64,000 nucleotides of DNA from Penicillus capitatus (Eukaryota > Chlorophyta): positions 1,426,001-1,490,000 of the forward strand of contig OZ287695.1 in the NCBI GenBank assembly GCA_965649825.1, written 5' to 3'. Under the pieces are notes generated by a model. That model was not told where the DNA came from. It worked only from the letters and a program-made list of their open reading frames with translations, and did not search any database. Of the stretch, positions 46,270 through 58,104 are shown piece by piece. The stretch's first letter is position 1. Each line of letters begins with the position of its first letter. The translations under genes were made by a program, and so were the position numbers.

Positions 46270-46901
46270 TTCTCGCACAGCCGATGCAAAACGCGATTGG
46301 CTTTCACTGGCCAAAGCGGTCGAGGACTGCCGTAGCACTCGATGCCGCGAGCGAACTTGAACTGAAACTATGGTTCCGGGGCCGTCTGGTCGTCGCAGAA
46401 GATCGACCGTTCCGTTCCGCCTTCCATGTTCGAGAGAGTTAGCGCCATGGACAACTCCTGGAACCGATTTGCGTTACACCGCGCAGATCGCCCTGTCGAC
46501 GGCGTTTGCGACGGAAACGCCCGAAACAGACGGCCGTCCAGACGCACAGTCCGTTCCGCTCCTGCGAAAGAGAACGCCCGCCGCGTTCCTCTGCCCAGGC
46601 AACGCGGAGCTGGCTCGAGCGGTTGGCCGTTCGGAGAATCGCGTCGAAACAGCCGCAGAGAACGCATGCGCGTTACACTCAGAGCGGAACATGCCGACAA
46701 ACTGTAAGGAATCTCTTCTGTAAAACACTTAGAAAAGCTTCCAGAAGTGCTCTCCCTTTCGCGACGCGCATCCCGACGACAGTACTCTGCGCTTCTAGAG
46801 GTCTGGCGGCCGATCGTTTGTCCGGCGGCGCATGCAGCGCCGCCAAACGGTCACGGTTCCCAGCCGCCACCCGCAGGCCGCGCTCGGCAACCGAGGCGGC
46901 C

Positions 46902-46907
46902 TATAAA
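46902..46907 (+). promoter_or_regulatory. TATA-like box of proline-rich gene A
   Basis: TATAAA within ACCGAGGCGGCCTATAAAGG, 91 bases before the ATG. The same GAGGCGGCCTATAA context is kept in copy B, followed in both by CAGACCCTTCCGCACT. Conservation across the duplication supports a core promoter. Confidence 0.6.
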
Positions 46908-46992
46908 GGTCGCGTCGCAGACCCTTCCGCACTGTCGAGTTGTTTGAACTCCCGCCTTCCTGTTTTCCAGAGCTCAAGCGAAGAAGAAGACA

Positions 46993-48224
46993 ATGGCTGA
47001 CGAACGCATGTTCACAGAAGAGGACTACGGATATCCTGACAGACCGTGAGTCCACTGGCCATTCGTCGAAACGTCGCGCGCTGCAGAGCCTTTCGACTGC
47101 GGCTGGACACTCTCCACGAACACGCATGCGTCCGGCTGCAGTCGAGAAGCTCTGCAGCGCGCGACGTTTCGACGAACTCTTCTTCGACTGATCTCTAACC
47201 ATTGTGTGTTCCCAGTTTTGCCCAGGTTACGTTGAGGGAGGTCCTGGGAAGTCACCCGCCCAGGGCCTTCGTGAGATTGGACGAGGCCGCGCGCAGGGAG
47301 TTGTATTGGGATTTAAAATCCCGAACAACTGCCCAGAGGGGTCAAGCGCACATCGATGCGCAGACCCCTCCTGTGCGGTTTGGACCCAATAGGGTCCAAA
47401 CCCCACAGCCGCGGCCTGTGCGACGGGCGAGGGTCCTGTCCTCTGAGGACAGGAGAGCGCGGCTGGCCCAACAGGGCCAGCCTGCTGCTCCGCCGCCACC
47501 TGCGCGCCCTGCATCGCCACCTGCCCAGCACCCAGCTGCATCACATGTCTTGCAGCGCGCTCCTCCGCCGGCCTCCCAGCACAGAGCTCCTCCGCCACAG
47601 CAGCCAGCAGCGCCGCCGCCGACCTCGCAGCCGGCAGCTCCTCCTCCACAGCACCCAGCAGTGCAGCCGCCGACCACACAGCCGGCCGCTCCTCCTGCCT
47701 GGCAGCCTGGCCAGCCGCCCGTCATGGAGTGGTCGCCTGCTTCCCCAGTCACGCCGCCTTTCCAGCCTCCAGCCGCCAATCCTGTCGAGTCTCCTGACAC
47801 GGAGTGGGTCCCGGTTCCCTGTGCGCAGCCCGTTTTCTCCCTGTCCTCTGTGCAGCATGACCGAGCTCCTCTGTTCCCTCCAAGGCCGGCTGTGTTCTGC
47901 ATTCCTGCCTCACCTGCCCCCATAATTCCATCTCGCCCGTGCTTTTTCTCCCTCCCGGCTTGTCCATCTCCCTTCCCTCAGCGGACATCAGTTTTTCTCC
48001 CTCCGGCAACCGCCCCCCATCCCTCCCCGCAACTCAATTTTTCCGGTCAGACGACCTGGATTCCCTCCCCGTCCGTTTTTCATGTCGGGCCAGTGCATCA
48101 CCATCTGCCCCCCAGCCATCCCGCAACGACTGTTCTTCATGTCAGGACAGTGTGTAAGCAAGCCACTCTCTTCTTTAGTCTCTCTCATGCTCTGTTTGTT
48201 CTGCAGGTTACTATTGAAAATTAG
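46993..48224 (+). CDS. Proline-rich protein A, unknown family, with a net frameshift relative to copy B
   Basis: Exon 1 (46993-47045) encodes MADERMFTEEDYGYPDRP. A 170-nt intron leads to exon 2 (47216 on), which starts FAQVTLREVLGSHPPRAF. Then come TTAQRG, PPVRFGPNRVQ and RRARVLSSEDRR, and a region dominated by PPA/PPQ repeats and PPRP motifs. Copy B has the same plan. From about 47990 the open frame of A no longer matches B, but another frame does, up to the donor at 48154. This means one extra or two missing bases. If the last 53-nt intron (48154-48206) is kept rather than removed, the shifted frame reaches the same stop (48222-48224) as VTIEN. I recognise no family; the protein is probably disordered, binding or structural. 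Confidence 0.6.
47062..47176 (+). repeat. 47-bp intronic inverted repeat (hairpin) in gene A
   Basis: Inside intron 1, 47062-47108 is complementary to 47130-47176, separated by a 21-base loop. The outer 28 positions pair perfectly. In RNA the whole stem would have 43 Watson-Crick pairs, three G-U pairs and one mismatch. The arms are GC-rich and share CGCGCGCTGCAGAGC. Copy B keeps a related left arm and short remnants of pairing (GCCGCAT with ATGCGGC, CAGAAC with GTTCTG), so the structure predates the duplication and has decayed in B. It could form a small-RNA precursor or a splicing-control hairpin. Confidence 0.8.
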
Positions 48225-48324
48225 CATGAATTAGGGGCCGATCTCTGGAGTTTTTTGTGCAAGCTGTTTCTCGGGGGTAACAAAAATACATAAAAGAACA
48301 AATATTTTTCTCCTCTGTCTATAA

Positions 48325-48348
48325 TCTCACACCTTTTTAAGTGTGAGA
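48325..48348 (+). terminator. 3' hairpin downstream of gene A
   Basis: TCTCACAC (48325-48332) pairs with GTGTGAGA (48341-48348) across a CTTTTTAA loop, in A/T-rich DNA with A runs after it. The same stem occurs twice after gene B. It is probably a 3'-end or RNA-stability element; the role is inferred. Confidence 0.5.
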
Positions 48349-49427
48349 AAAAATAAAAATAAAAAAAAGATTAACAGGGGCTGTTTTTCTTTCTTGTGGA
48401 GTCTCACTGCCATTCCACCTCCGCTTTGTTGTGGATGGCCTTGTGGTAGCTGTTGTTTACTTGGAAGCTGGAGGCGGCCTATACTTTATGTCTATCTCAG
48501 TGGACGCTGGAGGCTGCCCATAGTGTGTGTCTGTCAATCTCAGTGGAGGCTGGAGGCGGCCTATACTTTATGTCTATCTCAGTGGACGCTGGAGGCTGCC
48601 CATAGTGTGTGTCTGTCTATCTCAGTGGAGGCTGGAGGCTGCCCATACTTTATGTCTATCTCAGTGGAGGCTGGAGGCGGCCCATACTTTATGTCTATCT
48701 CAGTGGAGGCTGGAGGCGGCCCATACTTTATGTCTATCTCAGTGGAGGCTGGAGGCGGCCCATACTTTATGTCTATCTCAGTGGAGGCTGGAGGCGGCCC
48801 ATACTTTATGTCTATCTCAGTGGAGGCTGGAAACCTGGAGGCCGTCGATGATTACCAACCTGATGTCTTGCTGCTGTCGGAGGCCCTGGAGGCCGTACAG
48901 GATTACCTACCTCATGTCTTGCTGCTGTCGGAGGCCTGGAGGCCGTCATGGATTACCTACCTCATGTCTTGCTGCTGTCGGAGGCCTGGAGGCCGTCATG
49001 GATTACCTACCTCATGTCTTGCTGCTGTCGGAGGCCTGGAGGCCGTCATGGATTACCTACCTCATGTCTTGCTGCTGTCGGAGGCCTGGAGGCCGTCCTG
49101 GATGTCGTATCCCTGCGTCTCGCTGTGACTGGCTGCTGTATTGGATGCCCCTGATGATCTGATTGCCTGCTGGCGGCTAGTGGAGGCCCGTCTTGGATTA
49201 CCTATCCCTGCGTTCTCGCTGTGACTGGCTGCTGTATTGGATGCCCCTGACAATCTGTTTGCCTGCTGGCGGCTAGTGGAGGCCGTCCTGGATGTCATAT
49301 CCCTGCGTCTCGCTGTGACTGGCTGCTGTATTGGATGCCCCTGACAATCTGTTTGCCTGCTGGCCGCGAGTGGAGACGGCAATGGCGGCCAACTGACATC
49401 TGGCCGCCGCTGGAGGCCGACCCTCAC

Positions 49428-49457
49428 GCTCTGGCTGCCAGTGGAGGCAGCCAGAGC
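49428..49457 (+). repeat. Perfect 12-bp hairpin, first copy of many in the R4 units
   Basis: GCTCTGGCTGCC (49428-49439) is the exact reverse complement of GGCAGCCAGAGC (49446-49457), with loop AGTGGA. The same 30-base element recurs in most R4 units to about 53,990 with very few changes, so the array is a ladder of hairpins spaced roughly 110-170 bases apart. Confidence 0.85.
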
Positions 49458-51187
49458 ACTCTACCTACCTGCTCTGGCCGCCGCCGCCGAAGACAAAGAC
49501 AGGCGTCCAACCTGACGTCTGGCCGCCGCTGGAGGCCGGCCCTCACGCTCTGGCTGCCAGTGGAGGCAGCCAGAGCACTCTACCTACCTGCTCTGGCCGC
49601 CGCCGAAGACAAAGACAGGCGTCCAACCTGACGTCTGGCCGCCCATGGAGGCCGGCCCTCACGCTCTGGCTGCCAGTGGAGGCGGCAATGGCGGCCAACT
49701 GACATCTGGCCGCCGCTGGAGGCCGGCCCTCACGCCCTGGCTGCCAGTGGAGGCAGCCAGAGCACTCTACCTACCTGCTCTGGCCGCGAGTGGAGGCGGC
49801 AATGGCGGCCCACAGTCATCTGGCCGCCGCTGGAGGCCGGCCCTCACGCTCTGGCTGCCAGTGGAGGCAGCCAGAGCACTCTACCTACCTGCTCTGGCCC
49901 GCGAGTGGAGGCGGCAATGGCGGCCCACAGTCATCTGGCCGCCGCTGGAGGCCGGCCCTCACGCTCTGGCTGCCAGTGGAGGCAGCCAGAGCACTCTACC
50001 TACCTGCTCTGGCCGCCGCCGCCGAAGACAAAGGACAGGCGTCCAACCTGACGTCTGGCCGCCGCTGGAGGCCGGCCCTCACGCTCTGGCTGCCAGTGGA
50101 GGCAGCCAGAGCACTCTACCTACCTGCTCTGGCCGCGAGTGGAGGCGGCAATGGCGGCCCACAGTCATCTGGCCGCCGCTGGAGGCCGGCCCTCACGCTC
50201 TGGCTTGCCAGTGGAGGCCGGCAATGGCGGCCAACTGACATCTGGCCGCCGCTGGAGGCCGGCCCTTACGCTCTGGCTGCCAGTGGAGGCAGCCAGAGCA
50301 CTCTACCTACCTGCTCTGGCCGCGAGTGGAGGCGGCAATGGCGGCCCACAGTCATCTGGCCGCCGCTGGAGGCCGGCCCTCACGCTCTGGCTGCCAGTGG
50401 AGGCAGCCAGAGCACTCTACCTACCTGATACTCTGCCCGCCAGTGGAGGCGGCAATGGCGGCCCACAGTCATCTGGCCGCCGCTGGAGGCCGGCCCTCAC
50501 GCTCTGGCTGCCAGTGGAGGCGGCAATGGCGGCCCACAGTCATCTGGCCGCCGCTGGAGGCCGGCCCTCACGCTCTGGCTGCCAGTGGAGGCAGCCAGAG
50601 CACTCTACCTACCTGATACTCTGCCCGCCAGTGGAGGCGGCAATGGCGGCCCACAGTCATCTGGCCGCCGCTGGAGGCCGGCCCTCACGCTCTGGCTGCC
50701 AGTGGAGGCAGCCAGAGCACTCTACCTACCTGCTCTGGCCGCGAGTGGAGGCGGCAATGGCGGCCCACAGTCATCTGGCCGCCGCTGGAGGCCGGCCCTC
50801 ACGCTCTGGCTGCCGCTGGAGGCCGGCCCTCACGCTCTGGCTGCCAGTGGAGGCAGCCAGAGCACTCTACCTACCTGCTCTGGCCGCGAGTGGAGGCGGC
50901 AATGGCGGCCCACAGTCATCTGGCCGCCGCTGGAGGCCGGCCCTCACGCTCTGGCTGCCAGTGGAGGCAGCCAGAGCACTCTACCTACCTGCTCTGGCCG
51001 CCGCCGCCGAAGACAAAGACAGGCGTCCAACCTGGCGTCTTTCCGCCGCCGGAGATACAGACAGGCGGTCACAGGCGTCCAGCCCAACGCTCTGGCTGCC
51101 AGTGGAGGCTGTCAGGGCACCTTACCTGATGCTCTGGCCGCTAGTGGAGGCGGCCATGGCGGCTTACCTGATGCTTGGCTGTCGGTG

Positions 51188-51287
51188 NNNNNNNNNNNNN
51201 NNNNNNNNNNNNNNNNNNNNNNNNNNNNNNNNNNNNNNNNNNNNNNNNNNNNNNNNNNNNNNNNNNNNNNNNNNNNNNNNNNNNNNN
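51188..51287. other. Assembly gap of 100 N inside the repeat array
   Basis: Exactly 100 N join an R4 end to an R2 start. By comparison with the first R2-R3-R4 set, R1-like sequence may be missing here. The true array length is unknown. Confidence 0.95.
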
Positions 51288-54200
51288 TGGAGGCCGTACA
51301 GGATTACCTACCTCATGTCTTGCTGCTGTGGGAGGCCTGGAGGCCGTCATGGATTACCAACCTGATGTCTAGCTGCTGTCGGAGGCCTGGAGGCCGTCAT
51401 GGATTACCTACCTCATGTCTTGCTGCTGTCGGAGGCCTGGAGGCCGTCCTGGATGTCGTATCCCTGCGTCTCGCTGTGACTGGCTGCTGTATTGGATGCC
51501 CCTGACGATCTGATTGCCTGCTGGCGGCTAGTGGAGGCCGTCCTGGATGTCATATCCATGCGTCTCGCTGTGACTGGCTGCTGTATTGGATGCCCCTGAC
51601 GATCTGTTTGCCTGCTGGCGGCTAGTGGAGGCCGTCCTGGATGTCGTATCCCTGCGTCTCGCTGTGACTGGCTGCTGTATTGGATGCCCCTGACGATCTG
51701 TTTGCCTGCTGGCGGCTAGTGGAGGCCGTCCTGGATGTCGTATCCCTGCGTCTCGCTGTGACTGGCTGCTGTATTGGATGCCCCTGACGATCTGATTGCC
51801 AGCTGGCTGCCAGTGGAGGCAGCCAGCGCGCCCTACCTTCCGCTCTGGCCGCCAGTGGAGGCGGCAATGGCGGCCGACTGACATCTGGCCGTCACTCAAG
51901 GCCTACCTTCCGCTCTGGCCGCCAGTGGAGGCGGCAATGGCGGCCGACCCAACGCTCTGGCTGCCAGTGGAGGCAGCCAGAGCACTCTACCTACCTGCTC
52001 TGGCCGCGAGTGGAGGCGGCAATGGCGGCCCACAGTCATCTGGCCGCCGCTGGAGGCCGGCCCTCACGCTCTGGCTGCCAGTGGAGGCAGCCAGAGCACT
52101 CTACTTACCTGCTCTGGCCGCGAGTGGAGGCGGCAATGGCGGCCAACTGACATCTGGCCGCCGCTGGAGGCCGGCCCTCACGCTCTGGCTGCCAGTGGAG
52201 GCAGCCAGAGCACTCTACCTACCTGCTCTGGCCGCCGCCGCCGAAGACAAAGACAGGCGTCCAACCTGACATCTGGCCGCCGCTGGGAGGCCGGCCCTCA
52301 CGCTCTGGCCGCCAGTGGAGGCAGCCAGAGCACTCTACTTACCTGCTCTGGCCGCGAGTGGAGGCGGCAATGGCGGCCAACTGACATCTAGCCGCCGCTG
52401 GAGGCCGGCCCTCACGCTCTGGCTGCCAGTGGAGGCAGCCAGAGCACTCTACCTACCTGCTCTGGCCGCCGCCGCCGAAGACAAAGACAGGCGGCCAACT
52501 GACGTCTGGCCGCCGCTGGAGGGCCGGCCCTCACGCTCTGGCTGCCAGTGGAGGCAGCCAGAGCACTCTACCTACCTGCTCTGGCCGCCGCCGCCGAAGA
52601 CAAAGACAGGCGGCCAACTGACGTCTGGCCGCCGCTGGAGGCCGGCCCTCACGCTCTGGCTGCCAGTGGAGGCAGCCAGAGCACTCTACCTACCTGCTCT
52701 GGCCGCCGCCGCCGAAGACAAAGACAGGCGTCCAACCTGACGTCTGGCCGCCGCTGGAGGCCGGCCCTCACGCTCTGGCTGCCAGTGAGGCAGCCAGAGC
52801 ACTCTACCTACCTGCTCTGGCCGCCGCCGCCGAAGACAAAGACAGGCGTCCAACCTGACGTCTGGCCGCCGCTGGAGGCCGGCCCTCAAGCTCTGGCTGC
52901 CAGTGGAGGCAGCAGAGCACTCTACCTACCTGCTCTGGCCGCCGCCGCCGAAGACAAAGACAGGCGTCCAACCTGACGTCTGGCCGCCGCTGGAGGCCGG
53001 CCCTCACGCTCTGGCTGCCAGTGGAGGCAGCCAGAGCACTCTACCTACCTGATGCTCTGCCCGCCAGTGGAGGCGGCAATGGCGGCCGACTGACATCTGG
53101 CCGCACTCAAGGCCTACCTTCCGCTCTGGCCGCTAGTGGAGGCGGCAATGGCGGCCGACCCAACGCTCAGGCTGCCAGTGGAGGCAGCCAGGGCTTCCTA
53201 CCTACCTGATGCTCTGGCCGCCAGTGGAGGCGGCAATGGCGGCCGACCCAACGCTCAGGCTGCCAGTGGAGGCAGCCAGAGCACTCTACCTACCTGCTCT
53301 GGCCGCCGCCGCCGAAGACAAAGACAGGCGTCCAACCTGACATCTGGCCGCCGCTGGAGGCCGGCCCTCACGCTCTGGCCGCCAGTGGAGGCAGCCAGAG
53401 CACTCTACTTACCTGCTCTGGCCGCGAGTGGAGGCGGCAATGGCGGCCAACTGATATCTAGCCGCCGCTGGAGGCCGGCCCTCACGCTCTGGCTGCCATG
53501 GAGGCAGCCAGAGCACTCTACCTACCTGCTCTGGCCGCCGCCGCCGAAGACAAAGACAGGCGTCCAACCTGACGTCTGGCCGCCGCTGGAGGCCGGCCCT
53601 CAAGCTCTGGCTGCCAGTGGAGGCAGCCAGAGCACTCTACCTACCTGCTCTGGCCGCCGCCGCCGAAGACAAAGACAGGCGTCCAACCTGACGTCTGGCC
53701 GCCGCTGGAGGCCGGCCCTCACGCTCTGGCTGCCAGTGGAGGCAGCCAGAGCACTCTACCTACCTGCTCTGGCCGCGAGTGGAGGCGGCAATGGCGGCCA
53801 ACTGACATCTGGCCGCCGCTGGAGGCCGGCCCTCACGCTCTGGCTGCCAGTGGAGGCAGCCAGAGCACTCTACCTACCTGCTCTGGCCGCCGCCGCCGAA
53901 GACAAAGACAGGCGTCCAACCTGACGTCTGGCCGCCGCTGGAGGCCGGCCCTCACGCTCTGGCTGCCAGTGGAGGCAGCCAGAGCACTCTACCTACCTGC
54001 TCTGGCCGCCGCCGCCGAAGACAAAGACAGGCGTCCAACCTGACGTCTGGCCGCCGCTGGAGGCCGGCCCTCACGCTCTGGCTGCCAGTGGAGGCAGCCA
54101 GAGCACTCTACCTACCTGCTCTGGCCGCCGCCGCCGAAGACAAAGACAGGCGTCCAACCTGACGTCTGGCCGCCACTCAAGGCCTACCTTCCGCTCTGGC

Positions 54201-54440
54201 CGCCAGTGGAGGCGGCAATGGCGGCCGACCCAACGCTCAGGCTGCCAGTGGAGGCAGCCAGGGCTTCCTACCTACCTGATGCTCTGGCCGCCAGTGGAGG
54301 CGGCAATGGCGGCCGACCCAACGCTCAGGCTGCCAGTGGAGGCAGCCAGAGCACTCTACCTACCTGATGCTCTGCCCGCCAGTGGAGGCGGCAATGGCGG
54401 CCTACCCAACGCTCTGGCTGCCAGTGGAGGCAGTTCTGCA

Positions 54441-55480
54441 CTGAAGCTGGCGCAAGCGGCCAAATCTGAGTCTGCCTCGGTGATCAACGTCCTTTCATTT
54501 TAAGGAACTGATCTATAGGTTAGCTTTTCTTTTACAATCTCCTATCTAAACAGTGCGACAGTCTACAGAGACAGAGACAAGATGAAAACACCGTTTTCAG
54601 TTGTAGAGATTCGTTTAGCAAACATGTTTGGAGGAAGACCCGTTGTCAAAGCTCTCTGTTATCTTTCTACCTGTTTTGTTTTGCCTCATACAATGAATTG
54701 TGACATCGGAGTTTTTAGTTTATGAAAGAGTGACATGGCGTACGAATCAACTGCTGTCAGAGACCGTGCGTAATCTTCCCTTTGTCGAATGCACTAGACG
54801 ATTTTTAAGGAACTTCAGCCGCCAGCTCGTTTATCTCAGATGGTGATTGCCTCCACAGAATAGAATACAGTATGGCGCCGTCGCCTACCTATCTTGTCGT
54901 ACAGAGATAACGACGTGTTTTCGCGAGTGAGAGAGCGTTACACTGCCACTGTGATCGAGTTCAGTTCTGACTAAAGTGTTGTCGACGTTTGCAATGTATA
55001 TGGTGTGATGTGTGTGGCGTCAACGTTTAATATGTCTGTGCCAGATTCGATACAAACAATCAGAAACACAGCGTCAGAATGGACAAGGTTTATCAACCTG
55101 ATGAAGTACAGTTCACAACATTAGGAGCAACTTCGCAGTCTTAGAACATGCAAGAGGTGGCTGTCGTAAACTGTGCCAGCTGAAGGAATGCTCGGACATC
55201 CAGACATCGATGAATAGGAACTCAATGCACACGACACCCGAATGCAGTTCTTAACTTCAGTCTGGATATGAATCTCGGCGTCAGCAGATTTCGGCAGTCT
55301 GATAGACACCCACAAAGCATGTCAAGGGAGCAGTAATGGCTGCTGCATGGAGAAGCAAGATGAAAACTGATCAACGAAACCGGAATACATCCCAGCCATT
55401 GAGTCAAAGGGGATAGATGGCATGATGACTCAGTGCAGTGAGCATCACCGATCCGTTATACATTGGTGGATTCAGAGATG
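54441..55480. other. About 1 kb after the array, no gene seen
   Basis: Ordinary-composition DNA with only short open frames. Nothing resembles a gene, RNA or mobile element. Confidence 0.5.
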
Positions 55481-56672
55481 CCTACCTTCTCGGTGCCAGT
55501 GTCCTCTGTGCTCTCCTCCGTTCGGGTGTCCCTCTCTCGCACCGTATCCGAGACGCGGACGGGTTGTTCATCCTTATGCCGAGTCGCCGACGCCGACGCT
55601 GTGCCTGATGTGCGAGAAACGGGGAGAGAGCAGTGAACAGCCTTTGGTGTGTAGATGGCTGAGCGTTTGGTTGTCGTCTGGGCAGCAGAAATCCTTTCTT
55701 CGATCCCTTCTTCTTTTCAGCTTTAGTTATCGAGGACACGTAACCTTCTGTCAAAGCACCTGACTGTCTTTGTAGTTGTACCTTGGCGAGATTCGGCTTC
55801 GGCCACTTCCTCAAGTCTCTCCAGCGATCCGGCATCGATTCGATTTCATTATCTGTCATGCCACCCTTCATCTCTGAAGGCTAAAGGCGATCCCACAGAA
55901 GAGATCTCCATCTGCAATCTGTAACCTCGTTCAGTCGACGTGGCTTCGACGGCTGCTCCCCGTTCCTGGCACGCATCGGCTTCCGCCGATATGCATGTGA
56001 TCTTTGATGGCTCTGCAACGATCAAGTCATTTCCATCGAGTCCATGACAGAGAGCACAACCACGGGAATGTCGCCTGGGTGAAAGAATGGCCTCAGCTTC
56101 ACATGCCGAGCACTCGACCACGTATTGACAGCCAAGATCGACGAAAACACGTTCTGCTTGTAGCACAACATTCAAAGCATCCGACCGCATTCACAGGTAC
56201 CTAAATGGATGAAACAGCTGTCGCGTGCATACCCACCCAGCGTGGCAGCCCTTGATATTCTGTTCAGGTTGTGCGCGCAGTTCCGATAGGCGCTGTAAGG
56301 TTCGGTCGATCTCTTGATCGGTCGGGTCGAGCATAAGCTTTCACAGGATCCTCTGCACAATTGCTACGAATCGCGTGATGTGCCTCGCGCCTGTTGTGTT
56401 CGCTGGGACGACGCCATTGCAGAACAACTGGAATCGACAGACGGACAGTTGCGAATTGATGCGAGATAAACTTTGCGATGTGGCGCGGAGGTCGCGGCTG
56501 GTGCGATCCAAGCAACCACAGTTAACGAGAGAGTTAAGCATAGAAACATGGCATTTCTGTATCTCGCACTTTTGATACTGACGGACACCTTTGTCACTCT
56601 TTTCTCTATCCTGGAGCCTTTTCTTGATCTCTTCCCGCTGCAGGTTCTCTCTCTGCTGCCTTTGTCTGATGC
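55481..56672 (-). other. Coding-like but unresolved minus-strand region
   Basis: Several minus-strand segments look like protein. These are a charged coiled coil overlapping the end of the Hsp70 fragment (RQQRENLQREEIKKRLQDRE, near 56,600-56,680), then LDPTDQEIDRTLQRLSELRA at about 56,260-56,334. A Cys-rich frame lies at 55,849-56,190 with GCQYVVECSACEAE and GCALCHGLDG, then RWRDLRKWPKPNLAKVQLQR at about 55,760-55,850. They may be exons of one gene following Hsp70 on the same strand, but I could not find a splice path that joins them and know no family with this set. Confidence 0.35.

Positions 56673-58104
<1,432 letters not shown>

Larger units (their letters stand above)
46270..48460 (+). 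repeat. Segmental duplication, copy A
   Basis: This block is homologous, in order and orientation, to 59303-61660. Shared parts are an upstream tract starting CACAGCCGA.GCAAAACGCGA, and an almost identical stretch of roughly 100 bases (about 46517-46620 against 59549-59650). Also shared are a GGCGGCGCATGCAG segment, AACCGAGGCGGCCTATAA, the proline-rich gene with its introns, A/T-rich 3' DNA with a hairpin, and a GCTTTGTTGT segment just before TGGAGGC repeats. Overall divergence is moderate, so the duplication is not recent, but the 100-base upstream tract is strikingly conserved. Confidence 0.85.
48461..54440 (+). repeat. GC-rich tandem repeat array, about 6 kb, built on TGGAGGC
   Basis: Nested tandem repeats share a TGGAGGC core. 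R1 (48470-48836) is about eight copies of a 39-nt unit (GTGGAGGCTGGAGGCGGC then CATACTTTATGTCTATCT-like). R2 (48876-49088, and 51288-51440) is a 50-nt unit with GATTACCTACCTCATGTCTT. R3 (about 49089-49370 and 51440-51795) is a unit of about 94 nt with TCGCTGTGACTGGCTGCTGT. R4 (49370-51187 and 51800-54440) is a mosaic of units of about 110-120 nt with CGGCAATGGCGGCC and GAAGACAAAGACAGGCG variants. The order R2-R3-R4 occurs twice, so there is a higher-order duplication. Long open frames through it change frame between units and are not convincing proteins. Confidence 0.9.

Noticed and set aside
50139-51365. Open frames of up to 408 codons through the tandem repeat array
   Set aside because: They exist because the repeat unit happens to lack stops. 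The frame used changes from unit to unit, similar open frames appear on both strands, one crosses the N gap, and composition is dictated by the repeat.
49370-54440. CRISPR-like array
   Set aside because: Units are long and spacers are themselves repeats, not unique sequences. The host is an intron-rich eukaryote and no cas genes are present.
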